This document shows positions 46,101-53,514 of a DNA stretch of 64,000 bases, piece by piece (position 1 is the stretch's first letter; each line of letters opens with the position of its first letter). The notes under the pieces are model-generated. The model had not been told where the DNA came from. It searched no databases and saw only the letters and a list, made by a program, of their open reading frames with translations. The position numbers and the translations under genes are program-made. The stretch is from an uncultured Saccharospirillaceae bacterium (GTDB lineage Bacteria > Pseudomonadota > Gammaproteobacteria > Pseudomonadales > Oceanobacteraceae): assembly GCA_947503895.1 (NCBI GenBank), contig CANNFT010000001.1, positions 496,001 to 560,000 of the forward strand, written 5' to 3'.

Positions 46101-48075
46101 ATCCACCAATCCGGGATCGATGAGTGGCTTGGTGAAGCATCCTTTCCAAGATGATTTAGATGAGCGCCTGAAAGGCATTGACCCAACGATTCCAGTCGCA
46201 CGTCGTACGGTAGATGAAGTATTGGAGCGCGTGTTGCACGGTTATGTCACTTCAGACAAGTCTGAAAGTGAGTCGCTCGCAGAAAACGTCCCTGAGAAAA
46301 TTTTCCGCCCAGTGAAAACCGTACTGGTACATGCACGCGGATGTATTGCTGAAAAACTGGTACGCAAAGCGCAAGAGAACAACATTAATGTGGTGCTGGT
46401 TCAATCGGACCCCGATATGCAGTCCACTGCCGCCGATCAGCTTAATGAAAACGGAAGACTGGTGTGTATCGGTGGTAACACCCCTGACGAAAGCTACTTA
46501 AACGCTCAAAGTGTTATTCGTATTGCAGAACTAGAGCACGCGGATGCACTTCACCCGGGCATTGGGTTCTTGTCAGAAAGCGCTCAATTTGCCGCTTTCT
46601 GTGCGAACCATGACTTAAATTTTATTGGGCCGAAAGTGGGCTCGATGGAAACCATGGGGAACAAATCTAACGCCATCAACACCGCTATTTCCGTCGGAGT
46701 GCCGGTCGTACCCGGCTCTCACGGTATCGTCACTACGTCCGCCATGGCGGCGAAAGTCGCAGATGAAATTGGTTACCCTGTACTGCTCAAAGCCGTTCAC
46801 GGTGGTGGCGGTAAAGGCATACAAGTGGTGGAAAAACCGCAGCAAATCCATGAGTTGTTCCATCAAATCAGTGCTGAAGCACGCAGCGCGTTTGGCAGCG
46901 GTGATGTTTACCTTGAAAAATTCGTCACGTCGTTACGGCATATCGAAGTTCAGATTCTGCGAGACAGTCAAGGCAACACGAAAGTATTGGGACTCAGGGA
47001 TTGCTCTGTTCAGAGGAATAACCAAAAGGTGATCGAAGAATCGATTTCAACCATGCTCCCTGAACACCATGAAAAAGCCGTTTATGATTACGCTGAAAAA
47101 CTTGCGGAAGCGGTCGATTACTACGGCGCAGGCACCGTAGAGTTCATTTATGATTTAGATGCTAATGACATCTATTTCATGGAAATGAATACTCGACTAC
47201 AAGTGGAGCACCCTGTCACTGAATTAGTGACTGAAATCGATATTGTTCGCGAGCAATTCAAAATTGCAGCGGGTGGCTCCATCGCCGATTTAACGCCGAA
47301 ACAAAATGGCTATGCCATGGAAGTGCGTATCACCGCCGAGAAAGCCGCTAAACGCGGCGCGGATATCCACTTTGTGCCTAACCCCGGTAAAATCACCAAG
47401 TGTGAATTACCCGAGCAGGCGGACATTCAATTACTGAAAGCCATCGATGAAGGCAAAGAAGTGACGCCTTTCTATGACAGCATGATTGTACAAATTATCT
47501 GTCATGGTAAAGATCGAAAAGAAACCATCTCAAAAATGATCAAATACTTAGAGAAAGTTAAAATAGAAGGGGTTTCGACCAACATCCCACTTCTATTGCG
47601 CATTCTTGCTGACGACATTTTTGTAAATGGCGATTATGACACAGGTTATTTACCCGACTTCTTACGTCGAACCGATCAAGACACGCTGATTGCTGATATA
47701 GACGCCAGCGCAGGGCAAACAACCAACGACATATCCGCTGAGTCATTAAAAATTGAAGGCTCAGACGAGTTAAAAGTGTTGGCTCCTGCTAGCTCCATTT
47801 TCTACGGTGCACCTTCTCCAAGTGAACCACCGTATGTAAAAGAAGGCAGTGTTATTTCCATTGATCAAACGCTTTGCTTAATGGAAGCCATGAAAATGTT
47901 CACACCACTCAACCTTAAAGCGCTAAACAGTCAGGCTTGCGAATTGTATGACCCCAATAAAAAATATGAAGTTGTGCGTGTGTTGAACACTGATGGCCAA
48001 CAGGTCAGCCAAGGTGATTTGCTTTATGTGATTAAACCTACATTGAGCAAAGCGAAACAAAAAATCGCTAGCTAA
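43180..48075 (+). CDS. Single-chain multidomain acyl-CoA (acetyl-CoA) carboxylase
   Basis: 1631 residues carrying all four acetyl-CoA carboxylase functions. AccA-like carboxyltransferase, about 60-290 ('LIDTPGADAGEE', 'GAGYSGGAIPL'). A helical segment of about 500 residues (300-800) without a family I know. AccD-like part, about 810-1020 ('FVSSGGMQTKEGAAALF', 'YGDCTGGAQASF'), without the zinc-finger cysteines of E. coli AccD. Biotin carboxylase, about 1043-1500 (ATP-grasp 'AVHGGGGKGIQVV' near 1204, 'EMNTRLQVEHPVTE' near 1335). C-terminal biotinyl domain with K1572 in 'MEAMKM'. The alpha-before-beta order is the reverse of usual fused transferases. Acetyl-CoA is the likely substrate, but propionyl- or longer acyl-CoA is possible. 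Follows fabB by 90 nt and ends at a terminator. Confidence 0.88.
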   Translation: MSQFETDQLFQIAEKLSQDFSLFPSQGDHPASPTIRGLLTQDEIESKLEVLADLDIDGYIQSVVAPSESSQRLNAKQLVHKITNRIIIEKEDGPLYIAEVELDFGHSFRRIGFIGQNREQRNGAWMPEHHARAIEAMHQFAKHAMPIVTLIDTPGADAGEEANTRNQAHSISRLISEMANTDTPTIGIILGAGYSGGAIPLAATNILLSVRDGIFNTIQPQGLASIARKYNLSWQECAKYVGVSAYELQTRGVIDGVIDYAPGDRIDKLQNLIKAIASSIESVEKGAEKFARENPYLLDHYQRSVERYLNPSDKLMAIEKDSSLMIAASATEHHNLFGLTFRYLRYLTLRKRISSTSVGNYSRLTVKEVPEGQLTERVESEKRRKFQQWLQAPDKIRYDDGLNKHWKNYVQKLNERGGNRSSLARLFFGEPEDNYAKAKQDFCFSVGLYLFNRWKSDSDINFVELIAYLKDYQQTRFLLTQDDISDSTAILRFLKANEHPLANYMNKQVSYDTGALIADYQEGKPSKALRSALTEDFNNIIKDDLFPEDVRASINLNTRTSQLVNNVAEVNLEANRRMLEDALAPYLRVKEEAEIKEGGDSQLSILDAILTDDLRNDFISICNNMLMFGALYDFVIHHLVDIAKEAKETHSLSRQAVSNLVNAALDFANERIQTEGSKEAFGDWFKHFIGSSLRGDFLKNVEEWKKNAFPRLSDTLFVIITFFFEKLLGEYYDSKGNKEYNGRINPVSIGRRKDFWNRLTIAYFDLLIQDVLDDVKKSKSTGYQALIDKFFLDFEEIGGHLMTSDPVQFPGFRSAIERALSKNIPPCGVVTGFGTIKIGDETRRVGTLVSNLDFQAGAFDMASAEKFCKLMVECARHQYPIVCFVSSGGMQTKEGAAALFSMAVVNDRVTRFVRDNDLPIVVFGYGDCTGGAQASFVTHPLVQTYYFSGTNMPFAGQIVVPSYLPSTATLSNYLSTNPGSMSGLVKHPFQDDLDERLKGIDPTIPVARRTVDEVLERVLHGYVTSDKSESESLAENVPEKIFRPVKTVLVHARGCIAEKLVRKAQENNINVVLVQSDPDMQSTAADQLNENGRLVCIGGNTPDESYLNAQSVIRIAELEHADALHPGIGFLSESAQFAAFCANHDLNFIGPKVGSMETMGNKSNAINTAISVGVPVVPGSHGIVTTSAMAAKVADEIGYPVLLKAVHGGGGKGIQVVEKPQQIHELFHQISAEARSAFGSGDVYLEKFVTSLRHIEVQILRDSQGNTKVLGLRDCSVQRNNQKVIEESISTMLPEHHEKAVYDYAEKLAEAVDYYGAGTVEFIYDLDANDIYFMEMNTRLQVEHPVTELVTEIDIVREQFKIAAGGSIADLTPKQNGYAMEVRITAEKAAKRGADIHFVPNPGKITKCELPEQADIQLLKAIDEGKEVTPFYDSMIVQIICHGKDRKETISKMIKYLEKVKIEGVSTNIPLLLRILADDIFVNGDYDTGYLPDFLRRTDQDTLIADIDASAGQTTNDISAESLKIEGSDELKVLAPASSIFYGAPSPSEPPYVKEGSVISIDQTLCLMEAMKMFTPLNLKALNSQACELYDPNKKYEVVRVLNTDGQQVSQGDLLYVIKPTLSKAKQKIAS

Positions 48076-48106
48076 CCCCATACGAGCACTCGCTTGATTC
48101 AAAAAA

Positions 48107-48153
48107 CTGCTGAATAATTGATCTCACATGATCAGTTATTCAGCAGCTTTCCT
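48107..48153 (+). terminator. Terminator after the carboxylase gene
   Basis: Arms CTGCTGAATAA (48107-48117) and TTATTCAGCAG (48136-48146), with further TGATC/GATCA pairing inside, are followed by the T-rich CTTTCCTTTTATT. It ends the fabB-carboxylase transcript 32 nt after the stop. Confidence 0.8.
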
Positions 48154-48297
48154 TTTATTGTCTTACAAAAATCTCTATTAATGTTTCGATCTGATCACTC
48201 CGCAATCAAAGCGATGATTAAAATTGTGATTCCGTAGTCAGAAATATAAACTCCCCCGCTCTCGCTTACATACAATACTATAAAGGGACGCTAATCC

Positions 48298-51200
48298 ATG
48301 AGGACTAGGGGAACGTTGATTAACTTGCTTATGGCAAGCAGCTCAGCATTTGCAGGTTTTGATAATCAAATAATAGATTCGGAAACCGCCAGCAGAATAC
48401 TAATGGCAGGTAAAGTCGGAGATGTAGCACTTCACGCGCTGCAGCTTGATGAAGATAACGATTTGGAAATTTTCGCCACCGCCTCAAGTCTTATGGATGG
48501 CAGTAATGACCACTGGATTCTGCTCGATTGGGATCGTTCCATAAATGGCTATCGACAGTTAACCCATGCGAATCAAAAGAGCAAACTTGTAGCTCAATCC
48601 AAGCACTATACGTCTTCCCTACTAACAGATACGAATGAAATCGTGCTCACCCATCTTGATGGGACCATAACTGAGCTGTCCTTTTCGTTGAAAACTGAAT
48701 CCGATGACAGTAAAACCATTGAAGTTGCAACGCACAGCTATATCGCATCTGATACAGCGATTCATTCCATTTCTTATCTGAATGGAACCAATGGTGAAAA
48801 GTACATTGCAATTTGTGGTGAAGAGTTTATCGGTATCTTACAAGATCAAGCTTTAACCAAAGCGCCTCATGATGGTGATGTTTGTAGAACAGGTAATATT
48901 GATTACAACACGATTGACGCCGAGGGATTGGTTTTTGATCAAGAGTTAATTACGCAACACGGTGAGTACTTCACCTATGACGGCAATGAGTGGCATCAGA
49001 AAACCCATCTAGCCAGCGAAGAATTTGACGAAAACTTTATCGTTGCCAATATTGATGACGATGCTGTTGATGAAATTCTCGTGCAAAATAATTCTGAAAC
49101 TCAGCAGGTTCAAATATATTCGCCGGCCGTTAATGGGTCCCGTGTCTACGCATCCGCTTTGCAAGATGCAGCTTTTGCCTACAATGCGATCGATTTAAAT
49201 CAAAATGGACGATACGAGATTTTCTATAACCGAGTTGAAATATCAGAAGAGGACGACATTGAGGACAAAAATATTGCCAGCATGGCAATCTGGAACTCAA
49301 ATTCCGAATCACTTCAGCGAATAGATCTAAATGATAACCTGCCCTATCATGCTTCGGGTGCGATCAAGCGATTGGCGACAACACTTAATGCGCAAGGCCA
49401 ACGCTCAAAACACAAGCTGTTCTTCTCCACAAACAACCCAACGAAGGAATCTAAAAATTCCAATTACCCGCTGCTGTATGTCGTTAATGAAACTGACTTC
49501 TCCGTTTACTGGTCTGGGCTAAATACAACATCAGGCCATTCATTTGATCTCGTGTCGAATTTCAATGGCGCAAATACATTGGCTAGCCGTTCGATTCTTC
49601 AATTACATAAAAATGAAGATTTAAGCAGCGTCTATCTAAAGTACTTCAGCCTTGATTCTCTTAACGATACAGCCTATCAATTACCTGATGAATTTAGTGA
49701 TTCGTGGACCAGTATTGATTTCGTCACAGCGTTTGATTCAGATGCCTCAGCGGGCGATGAACTTTTGTTTGGCGGTAGTGCAAATTATATTGTGGATGGT
49801 AACGAGACTAATGCAGGTAAAGTCGTACACACGACACGTACAGGTGACGCCATTGCCAGCAGTGAAGTTCAAATAATCGACAGCGCATCCAATATTTTAG
49901 TTGCTCATTTAGACAGCAACACTATAGCAGACTTATTTATTTCCGGCCCATACAAAGAGGAAAGCGGAGCTATTGGGTATGTATTTCAACATGACTTAAA
50001 CGCTCATCAGACCGCAGGCATGTTCAGCACAGGAAGTGGTGATACCAACTTTAAACACTTATTTTCTAGCAACATACGAGGCGATAAAAATCTTGAAATT
50101 CTGGGCCTTCACAGCCAGCTGAGTGCCTATGATCCGGATGCGGCCATGCACCAATCTAGGTTTTACAGTCTCAATAATCTAAATATTTCAGCGATAACCA
50201 CTTTAAGGCTGCCCAACCGTAGCCTAGATCATTTGCTTGCAGCAGACACATTAGGGAATGTCCATTTTATCGAGCCAAAAGACTTCGACGTGCTGGCCAG
50301 TTCCGGTGGGTGCCAGGAACCAATAATTACAATGGCAACGGTGGAATTGGATGCAGAACTCAATGTTATCGCAGCCATTTGTGGGTCTGAATTAGTAACC
50401 TGGGCTATCGAGTATCAAAATGACAACATTGATTTTGGTTACAACTTACATCCGCTTGCATCTTACCCCCTTCATTCCGCAAAGCTGAGCAAAGCAAAAT
50501 TGCATGCTATTCGTGCTGACGGTGAAGCCTATTTGGTCGCACTCGCTGACAATCAGTATTCAATCTTCAATCTGAATGCCAGTATTGGCTTAGATGGGGA
50601 TAACGATGGTCACATTGGCTATAAAGACAGCTTCCCTAACGACATCTCCCAATGGGCTGACGACGATTTAGATGGCTTGGGTGATAACCCAGACGGTGTA
50701 GACGCCGACCCTTCACTGAACGACACAGACAATGACGGCGTATTGAATGATGTAGATACCGACAATGAAGCTGACAACGGACAGCCTTTCTTCACCTCTG
50801 CTTTTCCTGATCTAGTGACGAACGTGGTGCTAAGCCAAAACGGCTTTACTTTACCCTTACCGGCCGCTAGTGACATTTTCGATCACCATTTTCACGGTGC
50901 CACACCCACTATTACGGCGTATTACAACAATAAATTGATTACCCCGAATGTAGAAGGTGAATACGTCATTGACGTATTTGAGGGAGCCCACGAAATCAAG
51001 TGGGTTGCAGAAGACATAGCTGGTAATACAGCAACAGCGAAGCAAGCATTTCATGTGTTCCCCATCATATCCTTCACTGCTTCATCAATTCGCTACGCAG
51101 AACCCCAGCAAGCGACTATTTCTGTGGGTTTGAGCGGCCCATCGCCGATTTATCCTTTGACCGTTGATATTGAGTTTTTAAGTGACCATGAAAAAACAAC

Positions 51201-53127
51201 TGCCAATGACCGAGATTTTTCGCAAGAGCGCATGAGCGTCACGTTTGAAGAAAATATGCTTGAAGCGGCATTAACCCTTTCTCTCATTGATGAAGAAATC
51301 ATCGAGTCTGATGATGAAATCGCCATCTTCGGCCTAGTAGATTCATTCAATAGCACGGATGAAGCACCCAGCTTCGTTATTGACTCAGCTAACAACACGT
51401 TTGAACTGGTGATTGCCGATAAAAACCTCCCCGCTTCTGCCAGTCTAGACATAAACCAAATCGAGGCTGAAGGCATGACGTTCAATAATGTTGATAGTCC
51501 AGTCGAGCTTCGGGCATTAATCCGCGACCCAAATATTCATGACCGTCATTCCTTAGTCTGGAATCTAGAAGCGTTTAACCGCGGTGTTACGACGGAAAAA
51601 ACGCCAGAGTTTGACCCCAAGGGCATTAAGGTTGGCATCTATACCATTGAGCTAACGATCACTGATAATGCCATCCTGCCAGAAACCGTCACAGAATTTT
51701 TCACTGTCGAAGTCGTTTGGGGGGATACCGATAAGGACGGGTACACAGACAATATTGACTCGCACCCAAATGATCGGACGCAATGGGTTGATGCTGACCA
51801 AGACGGACTTGGCGACAACCCAGAGGGCAACAACCCCGACCCATCTGTCGATGATTTTGACAACGATGGCGTGATCGACGCAGTAGACCCAGACAATGAA
51901 GACGCTAATGATTTTAACCTGAATAATGACCGAGACCATGGCAAGCCATTTTTCGCTCAAGACTTACCGACGATATTGTCCAATCAAGTGTTGGGTGCCG
52001 ACGGCGTGATAATTCCGCGCATCGAGGCGTTCGATATTTTTGATGACCACAATAAAAATGGCACGCCTGTGCTTTCCGCTCAAATCGATGATGTTCCGCT
52101 AAACCAAAATGACGCCAGAGACTTTGTCGCGCCGAACACACCAGGGAAACACATCGTCGTTTGGACGGCCGTGGATCAAGCTGGTAATCAACAAACGATT
52201 GAACAAGCGCTGCATGTTTACCCAAGTATTGGCTTTTCCCGCCCCACGACCAAATTTGCAGAAGATCAAACGGCTGACATAATGGTGTCTTTGAATGGCG
52301 AATCACCTGAATACCCGTTCACGGTGAGCATAGTAGGCATCCAACACGCTTCTACCGCGATAGATGCGGATATTTCTGAATCCGTATTCACACCGTTTAG
52401 CATTGACTTTAGTGAAGGTGAAACCTCTAAAGTGATCCCGCTAACATTGCTTGACGATAAAGTGATCGAAGACGAGGAAGCATTGCAACTGGCTCTGCTC
52501 GATACCTATAACAATCTCTCGACTAAGCCATCCTTTACGCTGGATGAAGCCGCCAAAGAGATGACCTTACAAATCGCGGACAAGAACCTTCCGCCTACCG
52601 GTGAGCTACAAATTAGCCAACAAGAAGCGCTCGTCACCACCCCAAATAATGTTGATAAGACATTAACTTTTGGTGCACTAGTGTCCGACTTAAACCCAAC
52701 CGACACCCACACATTCAAATGGGATTTGTCGCCTATGGGTCTAGCGTCACAAAGTGGGCAATTCTTCACCATTAACCCAACCCTACTAGCGCCCGGCCAA
52801 TATACGTTTTCTGTCAACATCACCGACTCCGGGTGGGTACCAGAAACGACCACCGAAACGTTTACCATTAAGGTGGTGGCAGGCGATACAGATAAGGATG
52901 GCCACACAGACGACAAAGATGCGTTCGTGAACGATCCCACTGAATGGTTAGACTCTGATGGTGATGGAATCGGTGATAATGCGGACGATTTCCCGAATGA
53001 CAAAGGGCGCTCACGGGAAGTGGATGAGATCAGCGGTGGAGAATCAGGCGGTAGCTTGTATTACCTTCTGGCGATGATGCTCATGCTGTTAAGAGGCAAT
53101 ATCTTCTACTCAATTTATCGCCGTTAA
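48298..53127 (+). CDS. Large secreted calcium-repeat protein with Calx-beta-like modules and GlyGly-CTERM-like tail
   Basis: 1609 residues. Signal peptide at 1-19 ('LINLLMASSSAFA'). The first ~750 residues look like a beta-propeller of FG-GAP/VCBS type ('LDEDNDLEIF', 'IDLNQNGRYEIFYNR'). From 764 come thrombospondin-3-like acidic repeats ('DGDNDGHIG', 'DDDLDGLGDNPDG', 'DTDNDGVLN'), an Ig/HYR-like part, a Calx-beta-like part and a cadherin-like part; this unit is duplicated from 1140, and a third short acidic repeat begins near 1526. The end 'GGESGGSLYYLLAMMLMLL' plus 'YRR' fits a GlyGly-CTERM/rhombosortase sorting signal. Calcium binding is likely; adhesion or surface function is inferred. Upstream TATAAA-like promoter and AAGGGA ribosome site. 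Confidence 0.85.
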   Translation: MRTRGTLINLLMASSSAFAGFDNQIIDSETASRILMAGKVGDVALHALQLDEDNDLEIFATASSLMDGSNDHWILLDWDRSINGYRQLTHANQKSKLVAQSKHYTSSLLTDTNEIVLTHLDGTITELSFSLKTESDDSKTIEVATHSYIASDTAIHSISYLNGTNGEKYIAICGEEFIGILQDQALTKAPHDGDVCRTGNIDYNTIDAEGLVFDQELITQHGEYFTYDGNEWHQKTHLASEEFDENFIVANIDDDAVDEILVQNNSETQQVQIYSPAVNGSRVYASALQDAAFAYNAIDLNQNGRYEIFYNRVEISEEDDIEDKNIASMAIWNSNSESLQRIDLNDNLPYHASGAIKRLATTLNAQGQRSKHKLFFSTNNPTKESKNSNYPLLYVVNETDFSVYWSGLNTTSGHSFDLVSNFNGANTLASRSILQLHKNEDLSSVYLKYFSLDSLNDTAYQLPDEFSDSWTSIDFVTAFDSDASAGDELLFGGSANYIVDGNETNAGKVVHTTRTGDAIASSEVQIIDSASNILVAHLDSNTIADLFISGPYKEESGAIGYVFQHDLNAHQTAGMFSTGSGDTNFKHLFSSNIRGDKNLEILGLHSQLSAYDPDAAMHQSRFYSLNNLNISAITTLRLPNRSLDHLLAADTLGNVHFIEPKDFDVLASSGGCQEPIITMATVELDAELNVIAAICGSELVTWAIEYQNDNIDFGYNLHPLASYPLHSAKLSKAKLHAIRADGEAYLVALADNQYSIFNLNASIGLDGDNDGHIGYKDSFPNDISQWADDDLDGLGDNPDGVDADPSLNDTDNDGVLNDVDTDNEADNGQPFFTSAFPDLVTNVVLSQNGFTLPLPAASDIFDHHFHGATPTITAYYNNKLITPNVEGEYVIDVFEGAHEIKWVAEDIAGNTATAKQAFHVFPIISFTASSIRYAEPQQATISVGLSGPSPIYPLTVDIEFLSDHEKTTANDRDFSQERMSVTFEENMLEAALTLSLIDEEIIESDDEIAIFGLVDSFNSTDEAPSFVIDSANNTFELVIADKNLPASASLDINQIEAEGMTFNNVDSPVELRALIRDPNIHDRHSLVWNLEAFNRGVTTEKTPEFDPKGIKVGIYTIELTITDNAILPETVTEFFTVEVVWGDTDKDGYTDNIDSHPNDRTQWVDADQDGLGDNPEGNNPDPSVDDFDNDGVIDAVDPDNEDANDFNLNNDRDHGKPFFAQDLPTILSNQVLGADGVIIPRIEAFDIFDDHNKNGTPVLSAQIDDVPLNQNDARDFVAPNTPGKHIVVWTAVDQAGNQQTIEQALHVYPSIGFSRPTTKFAEDQTADIMVSLNGESPEYPFTVSIVGIQHASTAIDADISESVFTPFSIDFSEGETSKVIPLTLLDDKVIEDEEALQLALLDTYNNLSTKPSFTLDEAAKEMTLQIADKNLPPTGELQISQQEALVTTPNNVDKTLTFGALVSDLNPTDTHTFKWDLSPMGLASQSGQFFTINPTLLAPGQYTFSVNITDSGWVPETTTETFTIKVVAGDTDKDGHTDDKDAFVNDPTEWLDSDGDGIGDNADDFPNDKGRSREVDEISGGESGGSLYYLLAMMLMLLRGNIFYSIYRR
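50590..52872 (+). repeat. Internal tandem duplication of about 1.13 kb in the secreted protein gene
   Basis: Two protein modules, about residues 764-1138 and 1140-1525, share the same order: acidic repeats, 'G(Q/K)PFF' segment, Ig/HYR-like part with 'AGN', Calx-beta-like part, and a 'DKNLP' segment leading to a cadherin-like part. Protein similarity is clear, DNA identity is low, so the duplication is old. Confidence 0.75.
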
Positions 53128-53514
53128 GCGTTCAGAACCCATGAGGCAGAAGATATGGCATCCATGCGGGAGCCTTCATTGGCTCCTTTAAGTGTTGATG
53201 CAACGAAACGCCTCAGGCTCACCACCCTAAATGGTTTCGACTATTCGGAACCATTTAGGTGAATCTGAGTCATATTCCCCGCATTCAGAGCCGCAAGCAA
53301 TAAGATACAATGCCGTTATACTTACCTATACCGAGGCACTGGCGTCGACACTTTTACCGCCCACTGGCTCACACATAGCTCAACAACTACTGGACACCAG
53401 GCCTTGCAATCAGTCAAATTTGTGGTCGAGTGCCATATTCAGTACGATAAGTGCTATAAGTAACTTCAATATCTGTACAGCACTATCCACCGCATGAGAA
53501 GGATAATCGATTTA
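53128..53514. other. 387-nt gap before prc with two inverted repeats
   Basis: A small hairpin GGAGCC-TTCATT-GGCTCC (53169-53186) followed by TTTA may end the upstream transcript. A perfect 11-bp inverted repeat, CCTAAATGGTT/AACCATTTAGG with a 12-nt loop, is at 53226-53259, without a T-run. An 88-codon plus-strand frame (53231-53497) runs through the repeat and has no ribosome-binding site; I do not call it. The prc promoter should lie in the second half. Confidence 0.5.

Noticed and set aside
43180..48075. Frameshifted or chimeric assembly of separate acc genes
   Set aside because: The reading frame is continuous, codon use is even, and linkers between domains look protein-like, so a real single gene is more likely than an artefact.
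53231..53497. 88-codon plus-strand frame before prc
   Set aside because: Runs through an inverted repeat, has no ribosome-binding site and its product has no coding-like pattern.
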